Counted from the first letter of the stretch, positions 1 through 8,674 are shown. The stretch: 32,865 bases of DNA from Planctomycetota bacterium (GCA_016188675.1 JACPHJ010000057.1:1-32865); one strand, 5' to 3'. Notes: generated by a model from the sequence alone, not told the origin. A program made the numbers and translations.

Positions 1-72
1 CTGCCATATCACACAGCCATAATCTGCCCAGTAGTTTTGTAGTTTTAAGATAATTTCCTGAAAGGTCATCAT
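1..72 (-). CDS. glyQ: Glycyl-tRNA synthetase alpha subunit, N-terminal fragment cut by the window edge
   Basis: Read on the minus strand from position 72, the sequence gives 24 open codons starting MMTFQEIILKLQNYWADYGC, with no stop before the edge. This matches the start of bacterial GlyQ, whose N-terminus is typically MTFQ-[DE]-[LI]-I-L-x-LQ-x-YW-x-x-x-GCV. The subunit forms the catalytic part of the heterotetrameric enzyme that charges tRNA-Gly. The second ATG (position 69) is the usual family start. No clear Shine-Dalgarno sequence precedes it. The gene lies downstream of nadE on the same strand, after about 350 bp of repeat-rich DNA. Only the first 24 residues are visible, so an alpha-beta fusion cannot be excluded. 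Confidence 0.8.
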   Translation of the reverse strand, partial: MMTFQEIILKLQNYWADYGCVIWQ

Positions 73-133
73 GGTAGTAATGTAATGTTTAAAAATTCCA
101 AACCGGTAGCGCAGCCTCCCCGGTTGCGCTTTC

Positions 134-182
134 TGTCATTCTCACGAAAGTGGGAATCCAAGGCATAATTTAAGATTATGCC
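134..182. repeat. Two small palindromes in the glyQ-nadE gap
   Basis: Positions 134-159 hold an imperfect hairpin of the type cattct-cac-gaa-gtg-ggaat, related to the cattcccgc/gcgggaatcc hairpin at 302-326. Positions 162-169 and 175-182 (ggcataat/attatgcc) form a perfect 8-bp inverted repeat with a 5-nt loop. They look like dispersed extragenic palindromes. The rest of 73-240 shows no gene. Confidence 0.5.
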
Positions 183-240
183 ACAAAGTCTCAAAGACGC
201 AAAATGAATTATTTTTCAATCCCAGCATCTTATAAACTGC

Positions 241-423
241 AAAATTCCAGCATTGTCCGGTTAGGAATTTGCACGTTTTGTTTTATTGCTCTAAAGCTGT
301 CATTCCCGCATGTTTTTAGCGGGAATCCAGGATGAACGAGCCTCTGGATACCCGACAAAAGCATTCGGGTATGACAAAAGCCGGTACATGCAAATTCCTA
401 ACCGGACAATACTGGTAAAATTC
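241..423. mobile_element. MITE-like element with 22-bp terminal inverted repeats, next to the nadE stop
   Basis: Positions 252-273 and 389-410 are perfect 22-bp inverted repeats (attgtccggttag... and its complement). With one mismatch the match extends to 247-273/389-415 (26 of 27). A 7-bp direct repeat, aaaattc, flanks the element at 241-247 and 417-423 and may be a target-site duplication. Inside are two further hairpins, 302-309/319-326 (attcccgc) and 348-355/365-372 (atacccga). There is no transposase or plausible gene inside. The right copy of the direct repeat touches the nadE stop codon (424-426), so insertion spared the gene. Size and TIRs suggest a non-autonomous element; I do not recognise the family. 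Confidence 0.6.
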
Positions 424-2067
424 TCATTCACACATAAAATTATGGGCAATGGGCATTCGCCTTCCGGAGCCGAATGCCTTGGACGTCACTTTTATACCCG
501 GCGCCGCCTGCTGCCGTTTGTATTCGTTTCTGTTTACCTTCCTGATGATCTCACGCACGATCTTTTCGTCAAATCCCATTCGGATGATTTCATCAATACC
601 CTTTGCATCTTCCACATAAGCCTTCAGTATTCCATCCAGGATATCATAAGGGGGCAGGGTATCCTGGTCGAATTGATTAGGTTTTAATTCAGCAGAAGGG
701 GGTTTATCAATTGAATTCTGTGGAATAATTTCTTTTTCCCGATTTATGTATCCGGCCAGTTCATACACCATTGTCTTGGGAACGTCCGAGATTAATGCCA
801 GTCCGCCGCTCATATCTCCGTAGAGGGTGCAATAGCCGACGGCCAGTTCTGATTTGTTGCCGGTAGTCAGGACAAGGTATCCGTACTTGTTGGAGAGCGC
901 CATGAGAATATTACCCCGGATGCGCGCCTGCAGGTTTTCTTCGGTAATATCGAACGGAAGCCCTTTAAACTCTGATTTCAGGGTGTTCCGGTATGTTTCA
1001 AATACATCTTTAATCGGTATAATTTTATGGGCAATTCCCAGATTTCTGGCAAGCATTATCGCGTCATCAATACTGCCCTGTGAAGAAAATTGTGACGGCA
1101 TGAGCACGCCTGTGACATTATCATTACCCAGTGATTGCACAGCCAGAGCGGCGGTGACGGCAGAATCGATACCTCCGCTGAAGCCGATGACCACTTTTTT
1201 AAAACCGCACTTTTTTACATAATCCTGCAGTCCGACGAGCAATGCCCTGTGGACGGTTTCGACAGGGGTGCATACCTTAGGTTGCAATTGTACTGCGGGA
1301 TTTTCGAGATCGACTACAATCAGGTCTTCTTCAAATGCAGCCGCCTGCGCAATAAGCTTGCCCTGGGCATTTATTACGGTGCTGTTTCCATCGAAGACGA
1401 GGTCGTCATTTCCACCCACCTGATTTACATATATAAAGGGAACTTTGTATTTGACGGCATCATGGGTAAGCATGCGCAGTCTTATCTTGTCATGTTTCCC
1501 AACGGCAAAGGGCGATGAGGAGATATTGATGATGATATTAGCCCCGTTAGAAATCAGGTTTTCTATGGGGTCTATTTCATATAAAGGGCGAGTCCAGAAT
1601 TCTTCATCGTTCCAGATATCCTCACAAATAGATATGCCCAATGTGTAGTCCATGAATTTTACCGGAGAAATAGCATGTGCAGGTTCAAAGTAACGGCATT
1701 CATCAAATACATCATAGGTTGGCAGGAGTGACTTGTGGTGGACAGAAACAATCTTCTTGTCCTGGATGAAAGCGGCGGCATTGTGGACAAGCTTGCCCTG
1801 TGGCCGTGTGTTTTTATCCACAAAGCCCACAATGGCGGAAATACCGGATACGCAGCGGGCTACTATACCTAAATACTTTAGATTTTCATCGATAAATGCA
1901 GGAATATCCAGAAAGTCCTTCGGTGGATAACCCGTAACGGCCAATTCCGGAAAGATGACAAGATCGGCGCCCCGGCTCTTAGCACGGTCAATGAACGAAC
2001 AGATTTTTTCCGCATTCCTTTGAAAGTCACCTATGGTGGGATTAATCTGAGCCAGTGCGATTTTCAT
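424..2067 (-). CDS. nadE: Glutamine-dependent NAD+ synthetase
   Basis: This gene makes NAD from nicotinate adenine dinucleotide with ATP and glutamine, in the cytoplasm. The 547-residue protein has the two-domain layout of the glutamine-using form. An N-terminal nitrilase-type amidase (about residues 1-265) carries the triad Glu41 (FPELAVTGYPP), Lys112 (HHKSLLP) and Cys148 (SICEDIW). A C-terminal synthetase carries the ATP-pyrophosphatase P-loop SGGIDS at 297-302. All key residues are present and the length is normal for the family. The gene follows pncB by 42 bp on the same strand, so the two probably form an NAD-salvage operon. The step between them, NadD, is not in the window. No obvious Shine-Dalgarno sequence precedes the ATG at 2067. 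Confidence 0.96.
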   Translation of the reverse strand: MKIALAQINPTIGDFQRNAEKICSFIDRAKSRGADLVIFPELAVTGYPPKDFLDIPAFIDENLKYLGIVARCVSGISAIVGFVDKNTRPQGKLVHNAAAFIQDKKIVSVHHKSLLPTYDVFDECRYFEPAHAISPVKFMDYTLGISICEDIWNDEEFWTRPLYEIDPIENLISNGANIIINISSSPFAVGKHDKIRLRMLTHDAVKYKVPFIYVNQVGGNDDLVFDGNSTVINAQGKLIAQAAAFEEDLIVVDLENPAVQLQPKVCTPVETVHRALLVGLQDYVKKCGFKKVVIGFSGGIDSAVTAALAVQSLGNDNVTGVLMPSQFSSQGSIDDAIMLARNLGIAHKIIPIKDVFETYRNTLKSEFKGLPFDITEENLQARIRGNILMALSNKYGYLVLTTGNKSELAVGYCTLYGDMSGGLALISDVPKTMVYELAGYINREKEIIPQNSIDKPPSAELKPNQFDQDTLPPYDILDGILKAYVEDAKGIDEIIRMGFDEKIVREIIRKVNRNEYKRQQAAPGIKVTSKAFGSGRRMPIAHNFMCE

Positions 2068-2109
2068 ATTTTTAATTTAATATGTAAGTGTGTCTTTAGC
2101 AAATAAATT

Positions 2110-3486
2110 TTACGTTATATTGATATTTCTCAGCAGCTTTTCGACCTCCTGTCTTTTTGCCTCCAGTCCCTTGCTTTTAATAACATGATAGGTTTTGGCG
2201 TCCTTCAGGCGTTTAAAGGGTTCTGCAAGGTGTGCGAGGCCATCTGATGCAGTGCGCTGGATTTCCTGTATAGTTGGCAGGTCGTAACATATCTTACCTT
2301 CTTTTATAACAGGTAATAAAAGAGGAGTTCCTTCTATCGTTTCACCTTCAAGTCCAATGGTATCCCCAGTGAAATTTCCTTCTCTATCAGTAGTGCGGTA
2401 TACCTGTTTTCTGCACGGGTACGTGAGTTTGTCCTCGCTGAATTTCATTACAGGGATTGACTTCCCGCCGTATTCCCGCTCAACTAACTTATAGATGCCG
2501 CCCAGGGCCGGGGCGTCTTTGGAGGTGACCATCTCAGTGCCCACGCCAAAGGAATCAATGGGTGCGCCATTTTGTAGCAAATCACCGATACGGTCTTCAT
2601 TCAAATCTCCGCTGGCAACTATCCTGACGTGGTGTAATCCTTTGGCATCGAGAATTTTTCGCACTTCATTGCTCAGTTTCAATAAATCTCCGCTGTCAAT
2701 ACGGACACCTTTCAATTTCTTGCCGATCAAAGCCGCATGCCTGGCGCCAGCCAGGGTATCGTAAGTATCAATAAGCAGGACGGTATTATCGGGAAATATT
2801 TCGTGGAATTTGCGGAATGAGTCTTGTTCGTTTTCAAATGCCATTACCCATGAATGTGCGATAGTTCCTACGGCTGGAATGCCAAGTTTGTAAGCTGCAA
2901 AAACATTGGAAGTACCTTTGCATCCCCCTATAAAACTTGATCTTGCGGCCAGAACCCCGGCCTGCGGACCATGGGCGCGACGCGTGCCAAAATCAATTAC
3001 CTCGTGTCCTTTTGCTGCATATACGACCCTTGACGCCTTGGTTGCTATCGATGTCTGGAAGTTTATGATAGAAAGAAGATACGTTTCCACAATCTGTGTT
3101 GCTATAATGGGCGCGGTGACCCGAAGTATGGGTTCTTCTGCAAAGACAATAGTTCCTTCAGGCATGGCGTGGACAATGCCGCTGAAACGAAAAGTCTTTA
3201 GATATTCAAAGAATTTGTTACTTACGTGGTCAAAGATGGGTAACTGTCTTAAATATTGAATAGTATCTTCTGGAAACGCAATGTGGGTAAGGTAGTGCAG
3301 CGCCTGCTCCAGTCCCGCTGCAATGAGATAAGAACGGTTTTTAGGCAGGTGACGGACGGATAATTCGAAGGTTGCAACATCCTGCTTGCGCTGTTCGAAG
3401 TATCCGGCTGCCATGGTAAGCTGGTATAAGTCGGTAACAATACCAAGTGAATTTTCTGGCAAAAACAGGGAGTTAGGTTCTTTCAT
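2110..3486 (-). CDS. pncB: Nicotinate phosphoribosyltransferase
   Basis: The protein couples nicotinate and PRPP to nicotinate mononucleotide, the first step of the Preiss-Handler salvage route. It shows the N-terminal DLYQLTMAAGYF motif typical of the family, the IAHSWVMAFENE segment containing the regulatory phospho-histidine, the DTYDT motif, and GVRIDSGDLLKLS, which belongs to the phosphate-binding part of the barrel. The frame is open back to 3534, which would give 474 residues. I prefer the internal ATG at 3486 (458 residues, MKEPNSLFL...) because GAAGGGAA lies about 8-10 nt upstream and the first 16 residues of the longer form look unrelated to the family. The nadE gene follows on the same strand. 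Confidence 0.93.
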   Translation of the reverse strand: MKEPNSLFLPENSLGIVTDLYQLTMAAGYFEQRKQDVATFELSVRHLPKNRSYLIAAGLEQALHYLTHIAFPEDTIQYLRQLPIFDHVSNKFFEYLKTFRFSGIVHAMPEGTIVFAEEPILRVTAPIIATQIVETYLLSIINFQTSIATKASRVVYAAKGHEVIDFGTRRAHGPQAGVLAARSSFIGGCKGTSNVFAAYKLGIPAVGTIAHSWVMAFENEQDSFRKFHEIFPDNTVLLIDTYDTLAGARHAALIGKKLKGVRIDSGDLLKLSNEVRKILDAKGLHHVRIVASGDLNEDRIGDLLQNGAPIDSFGVGTEMVTSKDAPALGGIYKLVEREYGGKSIPVMKFSEDKLTYPCRKQVYRTTDREGNFTGDTIGLEGETIEGTPLLLPVIKEGKICYDLPTIQEIQRTASDGLAHLAEPFKRLKDAKTYHVIKSKGLEAKRQEVEKLLRNINIT

Positions 3487-3690
3487 CTGAATATTTCCCT
3501 TCGGTCTGTCTGTGCGAATTCCAGAAGTTCTCATCTAGCTGGTTTAGCAATATTACTGCTAAACTGGTTCAGGGTCAAGGAAAAGCCTTTAAATACTTTA
3601 TATCCGATTATATTGCCGTGTATAGTATAAAAATATGAATTGTATCTTTTCAATATGGCTGTTATCATAATTAAACGTTCGGAATTTCAA

Positions 3691-3721
3691 TGTAGGGGCA
3701 GGTTTCAAACCTGCCCCTACA
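3691..3721. repeat. Perfect 15-bp-arm palindrome, GTAGGGGCAGGTTT type
   Basis: Positions 3691-3705 and 3707-3721 are perfectly complementary (tgtaggggcaggttt and its complement) around a single central base. The sequence lies between the divergent pncB and coaB genes (gap 3535-3796). A related palindrome with the same inner core, caggttt-N-aaacctg, lies at 20803-20827. This is probably a dispersed extragenic repeat. The remainder of the gap is AT-rich and shows no gene. Confidence 0.75.
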
Positions 3722-3796
3722 TAACGTTTCGGCGCATAAAAAAGAAAAATTGCTACCGAAGGCATCTTAATTTAATGTCAGAAAGGTGTAAGAGAC

Positions 3797-4504
3797 ATGG
3801 GGAGTTTAAAAGGTAAAAACATTTTGATAACCTCCGGGCCAACGAGAGGCTATATAGACGCCGTGAGGTATATTAGTAATAAATCCACGGGAAAACTGGG
3901 TGTTACGATTGCAACTGAAGCCCTTAAAAGAGATGCCTGCGTAACTTTTGTTTATGGAACGGGAAGTATTATTCCAGATATTGCTTTGCTAGGTAAAGAC
4001 TGCGCCAGCCGGCTTACGCTTATTGAGACAGAAACGATTGATGACCTACTGATGGCGATTCAGGAAAAACTGAAAGGTAAGGCATTCGATGCCATTGTGC
4101 ATGCTATGGCGGTGCTTGATTATTCCCCGGAAAAACAGAGTGATGGCAAAATAGCCTCGAATAAAGATACATTGACGATAACTTTGCGAAGAACGCCAAA
4201 GGTTATAAAGCAAATAAGGGCTTTATGGCCGCGTGCCTTTTTAATAGGTTTTAAATTAGAGGTGGGCTTATCGAAAGAGGAACTTGTCGAGAGGGCGTAT
4301 GCATCCATGATTGAAAGCAGGGCGGATTTAGTCGTAGCCAATAATCAAAATGAAATTGCAGGGGATAAACACCGTGCCTATCTAATTAATTCAAATAAAG
4401 AGGTAGAGGCGGGATGCGAGACCAGGCAGGACATAGCAAGCAATCTGATGGACTTAATAGGAAGAAATTGTAATCGTTTAAGCGGAGAACCTGATAAAGG
4501 TTAA
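3797..4504 (+). CDS. coaB: Phosphopantothenate-cysteine ligase (CoaB domain) protein
   Basis: The 235-residue protein matches the CoaB half of the Dfp/CoaBC enzyme, which joins 4'-phosphopantothenate to cysteine in coenzyme A synthesis. Visible features are the N-terminal Rossmann start KNILITSGPTRGYIDAVRYI, the NKSTGKLG nucleotide-binding segment, the conserved DYSPEKQSDGKIAS stretch with the lysine-containing loop, and ADLVVANN near the C-terminus. A flavoprotein CoaC decarboxylase domain is absent and no separate coaC is in the window, so the gene is a stand-alone CoaB type. GAAAGG lies about 10 nt before the ATG. It converges on the signalling operon that ends at 4723. Involvement in CoA synthesis is likely but not certain, because stand-alone copies could be paralogues. 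Confidence 0.85.
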   Translation: MGSLKGKNILITSGPTRGYIDAVRYISNKSTGKLGVTIATEALKRDACVTFVYGTGSIIPDIALLGKDCASRLTLIETETIDDLLMAIQEKLKGKAFDAIVHAMAVLDYSPEKQSDGKIASNKDTLTITLRRTPKVIKQIRALWPRAFLIGFKLEVGLSKEELVERAYASMIESRADLVVANNQNEIAGDKHRAYLINSNKEVEAGCETRQDIASNLMDLIGRNCNRLSGEPDKG

Positions 4505-4588
4505 AAGGCCGAAGAGTTGAAGGCTTCTGTGCCTGGAGTCCAGTTGTATATTGAAGTTTCGTAACAATTTAGTATTTTAGAAAAAGTA

Positions 4589-4609
4589 TTTTGACATTTT
4601 TTGTCAAAA
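4589..4609. terminator. AT-rich hairpin between convergent genes
   Basis: Positions 4589-4596 (ttttgaca) and 4602-4609 (tgtcaaaa) form an 8-bp inverted repeat with a 5-nt T loop, between the convergent ends of coaB and the cyclase gene. Flanking A and T runs would suit termination in both directions, but the stem is weak. The assignment is tentative. Confidence 0.3.
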
Positions 4610-4612
4610 AAA

Positions 4613-4666
4613 CGTAGCGCCGATCCCTTGTGGTCGGCAAGCGGGGGATAAACCACCCGCGCTACG
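4613..4666. repeat. GTAGCGC-bounded palindromic repeat
   Basis: Terminal 8-bp inverted repeats cgtagcgc (4613-4620) and gcgctacg (4659-4666) bound a 54-bp GC-rich unit. A second element with similar ends lies at 23591-23664. It sits in the 218-bp gap between convergent genes. Confidence 0.6.
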
Positions 4667-4722
4667 GATTTCGACTCGTTCGGGTTGGTTATTCTCTGTG
4701 TACTTTGAGCTTCATGATTCCA

Positions 4723-5868
4723 TTACGTGGCGTACCGCAGCACATTGTAGACATTGGTGGGTTTATTAACGCCCTTTAGTTTCACATTTTTAATTTCTTC
4801 TGTTTCCAGTTTTATATTTTTTATTTCGTTCAATGTCCGCGGGGTAATCAAAATCTGGCCTGCCTTCGCCTCCAGTTGTAATCTATGGGCAACGTTTACC
4901 TGATGTCCTATGACAGTGTAACTTAACTGGGTTGCAGAACCAATATTTCCTACCGTAGCGTATCCGGTATTTATGCCAAAACATATATCGATATTACATC
5001 CGTGATCGAGCCAATGTTTTTGGAGTTCCTGTGTTTTGTTACGCATATTTATGGCCATCCTTACAGCCCTCTCGGCATGGTCGTCAAAATAGATAGGATC
5101 GCCGAAAAAGACGAGGATACCGTCCCCAATAAATTTGTCAAGGGTGCCTTCGTAGGTGAAAATAATTTTGGTCATTTCCGTGAAATATTCGTTTAATAAA
5201 TTTATGGTGTCTTCCGGCTCCATACTTTCAGATGCCTCCGTAAATCCTTTCAGGTCGGCAAAGCATATGGTCAGTAATTTTCGGGCATTAATCAGGTATT
5301 TATCGCTTCCGTTGGAGATGATGCTTTCGGCAATTTGCGGAGAGACGTATCTTTTCAAACGGCTCGTCCTTTGAATTTCTTCTACCTGCTTTGTGACCTT
5401 GTCTTCCAGGGAGTGATTGAATTCTTCGATTAGTTTATTTCGCTCACTGAGGGTTTCATTGAGTTTAACGTTTTCTACAATATTCCTGTATGATTCTGCT
5501 GCGCCTGCAACCGTATCGAGGAGTTGCTCAGGATCGCTCCCCTTAACCACGTAGGCGTGTGGCCGAAAGTGCTTGCGGATATCGATCCTCTTTTCCCTTT
5601 CATCATAGCCCGTGTGAAAGATGATGGGGATGTATTGATTTTTGGATTTGAGAATCTCAAAGACGTCCAGCCCGGACATGTCTGGCATATTAATATCCAG
5701 AATGACGCAAAAGATAGTGTCGTTAAATTTATCAACCGCCTCTTTTCCCCCACTGCAGGACAGGACGTCGTATCCTTCTTCTTCCAGTATCGTGGCTGTA
5801 GTTTGCAGGATTGAGGTATCGTCATCCACCAGCATGATGCGGATTTTACTTGGTATTTCAGGTGTCAT
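4723..5868 (-). CDS. Response regulator with class III adenylate cyclase output
   Basis: The 381-residue protein has a receiver domain (about 8-125) with the acidic pocket at 15-17, phospho-acceptor Asp58 (VILDINMPDMSG) and Lys109. A coiled coil follows (about 135-170) and then a class III nucleotide cyclase domain (about 190-375). Both metal-binding aspartates are present, Asp205 (FADLKGFT) and Asp249 (KFIGDG). The purine-selecting pair Lys245/Thr318 and the transition-state Asn325 and Arg329 are also in place, which points to an active adenylate rather than guanylate cyclase. The usual Asp of the IGDxVN motif is His here (IGHQVN). GAGGAT lies just upstream of the ATG. The histidine kinase gene ends 9 bp upstream, so it is the likely phosphodonor and cAMP the likely output. 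Confidence 0.93.
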   Translation of the reverse strand: MTPEIPSKIRIMLVDDDTSILQTTATILEEEGYDVLSCSGGKEAVDKFNDTIFCVILDINMPDMSGLDVFEILKSKNQYIPIIFHTGYDEREKRIDIRKHFRPHAYVVKGSDPEQLLDTVAGAAESYRNIVENVKLNETLSERNKLIEEFNHSLEDKVTKQVEEIQRTSRLKRYVSPQIAESIISNGSDKYLINARKLLTICFADLKGFTEASESMEPEDTINLLNEYFTEMTKIIFTYEGTLDKFIGDGILVFFGDPIYFDDHAERAVRMAINMRNKTQELQKHWLDHGCNIDICFGINTGYATVGNIGSATQLSYTVIGHQVNVAHRLQLEAKAGQILITPRTLNEIKNIKLETEEIKNVKLKGVNKPTNVYNVLRYAT

Positions 5869-5877
5869 TTTTATCCT

Positions 5878-7470
5878 CTACGTTTTAGTGATGGGTAATT
5901 TAATGATAAAGCTGGCGCCCTCTCCTACTTTGCTCTTTAAATCAATAGTTCCTTCGTGCCTTTGAATGATGTTGGAACTGATGGCCAGTCCCAGCCCAAT
6001 CCCTTTGGGTTTTGTGGTGAACAGGGGGTCAAATATTTTATTTTTGATAGTATCAGGTATGCCGTATCCTGTGTCGGTTATCGTGACCGCCAAAAAGTTG
6101 TTTTCCTTTTGCGCCCGGATAGTTAACCAACCGCCGCTGGGCATGGCATCCATGGCATTTTGAATAAGATTGATGAATACCTGTTCGATTTGGCTTGCGT
6201 CAACGGGCACTAATGGCAGGGCATCTTCCACTTGAACGACTTTATTAATTTTATCGGGTATTTTAAGCCTTGAAAGGGAAGCTTCGATAATAGAACGGAC
6301 ATTTGTGGGAGACACTGCGGGTTTTGCCGTCCTTGAGAATCCCAAGAGGTCATTCACGATTTTTACGCTCCTGTCTGTTTCTTTCTCGATGATTTCTACT
6401 AATTGATTAAACTTCTGGTCGTTGTTTAATCCGCCGGTATTTGCGGTTTTCTTTTTTATGATAAAAAGTGCGTTCCTGATGGCCCCCAGCGGATTTCTCA
6501 ATTCATGCCCAACGCCCGATGCCAGTTTACCAACGACGGCCAATTTTTCCGTACGCACAAGGCGTTCCTGAGCCTCGTTCAATTGTTCATTGATTTTGAC
6601 CAATTCTTTATTTGCGTCGGACAGGTTGTTCACATTTTCCCGCAATTGTGCCATAATTTTTTCTTTCTCGTCATAAGATGCCTTGAGCGCCTGGGTCATT
6701 TGATTGAAATTTACGGACAACTGCCCAATTTCGTCACTGGAGTGGATATCTATCGAGCGTGTAAGGTTTCCCCTGGCGATATCGAGGGTGATATCCGCCA
6801 TGTGCCGTATGGGAGAAACGAAGTATTTGGTGAAAAAGAATGTGATGCATATCCCCCCAAGCACAATACTCAACCCCATAGGTATAATGCTCCGCAGAAT
6901 AATCCTGTGAATTCTTTCATTCAATTTATGCGGGGATAAACCGATCTGTACGAACCCCAAAATCTTTTGCTCTGTCTTGGCAGGCACTTCGCCCAAGAGT
7001 TGTGCGGCAAATGCTTCTTCGGAAAAGGTCTGTTTTTCGGCAACAGGGATTGAAAAATCATAAAAGGTCTCGCCTGAAGAGGTGATCCTGCGATGGGTAA
7101 TCTGTACGGCCGGATTTTGGTAGTCATGTCTCATGGGAATTTCTTTCATCCGTGTGTTTATCCATGAGGCTTTTTCTTCGATTATAACAGATTTAATGTT
7201 TGATATACGATAGTAACTGATTTCCTCTTCCATGTCGAGCGCCTGGATTCTTTTGATTGGAGCATCCAGGAATGCCGATTGTGTATAGTTCAGCGCATGC
7301 TTGACTTCGCTGTCCTGAGCAAGTTGCATGACAAGGGATGTGCCTAATTTTTTCAGCGCCTCTTCCTGCTGCTTTTTTGAATGAATTAAAAAGAAGAGAC
7401 AACTAAGGATTCCGATAAAGATCGTCAGCATACCCATAAAGATGATGAGTTTGGTACGAATGCTAAACAT
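5878..7470 (-). CDS. Membrane-bound sensor histidine kinase (HAMP-HisKA-HATPase)
   Basis: The 530-residue protein has an N-terminal membrane helix (about 8-30), a periplasmic sensor region of about 160 residues, and a second membrane helix (about 192-215). A HAMP linker follows (about 216-270), then a coiled coil, a HisKA domain with phospho-accepting His322 (GVGHELRNPLG), and an HATPase_c domain. The N box has Asn438 (LIQNAMDAMPSGG), the G1 box is DTGYG at 466-470 and the G2 box is GIGLGLAI at 490-497. All catalytic motifs are intact. The gene lies between the binding-protein gene and the receiver-cyclase gene with 21-bp and 9-bp gaps. The natural reading is that the binding protein presents a ligand to the periplasmic domain and the kinase passes phosphate to the cyclase. 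Confidence 0.94.
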   Translation of the reverse strand: MFSIRTKLIIFMGMLTIFIGILSCLFFLIHSKKQQEEALKKLGTSLVMQLAQDSEVKHALNYTQSAFLDAPIKRIQALDMEEEISYYRISNIKSVIIEEKASWINTRMKEIPMRHDYQNPAVQITHRRITSSGETFYDFSIPVAEKQTFSEEAFAAQLLGEVPAKTEQKILGFVQIGLSPHKLNERIHRIILRSIIPMGLSIVLGGICITFFFTKYFVSPIRHMADITLDIARGNLTRSIDIHSSDEIGQLSVNFNQMTQALKASYDEKEKIMAQLRENVNNLSDANKELVKINEQLNEAQERLVRTEKLAVVGKLASGVGHELRNPLGAIRNALFIIKKKTANTGGLNNDQKFNQLVEIIEKETDRSVKIVNDLLGFSRTAKPAVSPTNVRSIIEASLSRLKIPDKINKVVQVEDALPLVPVDASQIEQVFINLIQNAMDAMPSGGWLTIRAQKENNFLAVTITDTGYGIPDTIKNKIFDPLFTTKPKGIGLGLAISSNIIQRHEGTIDLKSKVGEGASFIIKLPITKT

Positions 7471-7491
7471 ATAGATATCCGACCAAAAATA

Positions 7492-8466
7492 CTATGGATA
7501 TAAAACTACATCCGGATGAGTTTGAAAGGATGCCAGATTTACCCCGATTATTTCCGCCGTTTGGGTATTTAAGGTTAATTTTAATTTGTCGGGCTGCTTA
7601 ATACCGAGTGAAGTTGTTGTAGGGTTGTTCAATAAGGTTTGAGCCATTCGCGCTGCCTGAAGTCCCGTGTATGTATAATCCGCTGAGACGGAAACCAGCG
7701 CCCCTGCCTTCACAATAGCATCGGAGGTACAGAACGTCGGCAGGTGGTGCTCCAGTACCGTTTTTGAGATGACAGTGAGTGCATTCTTTGTAATTACCGT
7801 GCTATCAGGGATCATCCATAGGGCGTCGATTTTACCGACCATATTTTTCAGTGCAGATGCAACTTCGTTTTCCGATGTGATTTTTGTTTTAAGGAGATTG
7901 AATTCCAGTCTTTTTGCTACTGCGTCTGCTTCCGAGACAATTTTGCCGGTCTTCATCGGGTCATAAATAACCCCCACATTCCTGTGTGCGCCAAGAAGCT
8001 CTTTTAGAATAGCGAATTGGTCTTCTACCGAGACTTCCGAAGAAATGCCCGTTATATTGGCGCCCTGTAAGTTAAAACGATTATGGTTGATAACCATACA
8101 GAAGATAATGGGAATATCGGTGAATTGGTCTTTTGCGAGGGTTGCAGCAAGTACGCCTACGGCCAGGATGAGATCGGGTTTGCGTTTGTTGTTTTTGATA
8201 TTTTGGATGATTCTTTTGCCTTCGTCCGCATCTCCGTTCAGGTCATAGATTGACTTTATGGAGATGTTTTTCCCCTTGCATCCTTCTTCAAATCCCTTAA
8301 TTGCCTCGTTATAGGCTGCAATTTGTTGGCTTTGAATAATAACGACAGTCTTTTCCCCGGCAAAAATTTGAGGAGAAAGGAACGAGATTTGGAAAAGAAA
8401 GGCGAGGATAAACCAAAAAACGGCGGGAATTTTTAAACTACACTGATTAAGGTATTTTTCCATCAT
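7492..8466 (-). CDS. Periplasmic ABC-type substrate-binding protein (ABC_sub_bind family)
   Basis: The 324-residue protein starts with a basic and hydrophobic signal peptide (core about 14-33, likely cleavage after IFA near residue 36). Two Rossmann-like lobes of the ABC_sub_bind/periplasmic-binding type follow. Recognisable stretches are VVIIQSQQIAAYNEAIKGF, KPDLILAVGVLAATLAKDQ, VGVIYDPMKTGK, IDALWMIPDSTV and GALVSVSADYTYTGLQAARM. No permease or ATPase gene is nearby, which is unusual for the family. Instead it is the first gene of an operon with a histidine kinase and a receiver-cyclase, so I infer a sensory rather than a transport role. The ligand is unknown. Either of two adjacent ATGs (8466 or 8463) could be the start. 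Confidence 0.9.
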   Translation of the reverse strand: MMEKYLNQCSLKIPAVFWFILAFLFQISFLSPQIFAGEKTVVIIQSQQIAAYNEAIKGFEEGCKGKNISIKSIYDLNGDADEGKRIIQNIKNNKRKPDLILAVGVLAATLAKDQFTDIPIIFCMVINHNRFNLQGANITGISSEVSVEDQFAILKELLGAHRNVGVIYDPMKTGKIVSEADAVAKRLEFNLLKTKITSENEVASALKNMVGKIDALWMIPDSTVITKNALTVISKTVLEHHLPTFCTSDAIVKAGALVSVSADYTYTGLQAARMAQTLLNNPTTTSLGIKQPDKLKLTLNTQTAEIIGVNLASFQTHPDVVLYP

Positions 8467-8645
8467 GCTTACAAAGATAAGTTTAATGAATCTAAATTTC
8501 TATCTTATTGTTTTGGAAATACCCGGAAAATAGTATCGTGTTATTTCAAGAGGAAGTTAAAATTTTCCACATTTCTTTATGCATTTAAAAGGGTCAATTT
8601 AGTATTATCAAAAAATATGCCATATTCAAATATCACACGAACTTC

Positions 8646-8674
8646 TTTACATTATTTTTGGTTCATCTTAATAA
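8646..8674 (+). promoter_or_regulatory. Possible promoter ahead of a 19-codon ORF
   Basis: TTTACA (8646-8651) and TAATAA (8669-8674) are separated by 17 bp in the 430-bp AT-rich gap between divergent genes. The match is modest in an AT-rich context. Confidence 0.3.

Noticed and set aside
3691-3721. Palindrome considered as an intrinsic terminator or operator for pncB/coaB
   Set aside because: It lies between divergent genes, where no terminator is needed, and the same core occurs elsewhere, so a dispersed repeat fits better.
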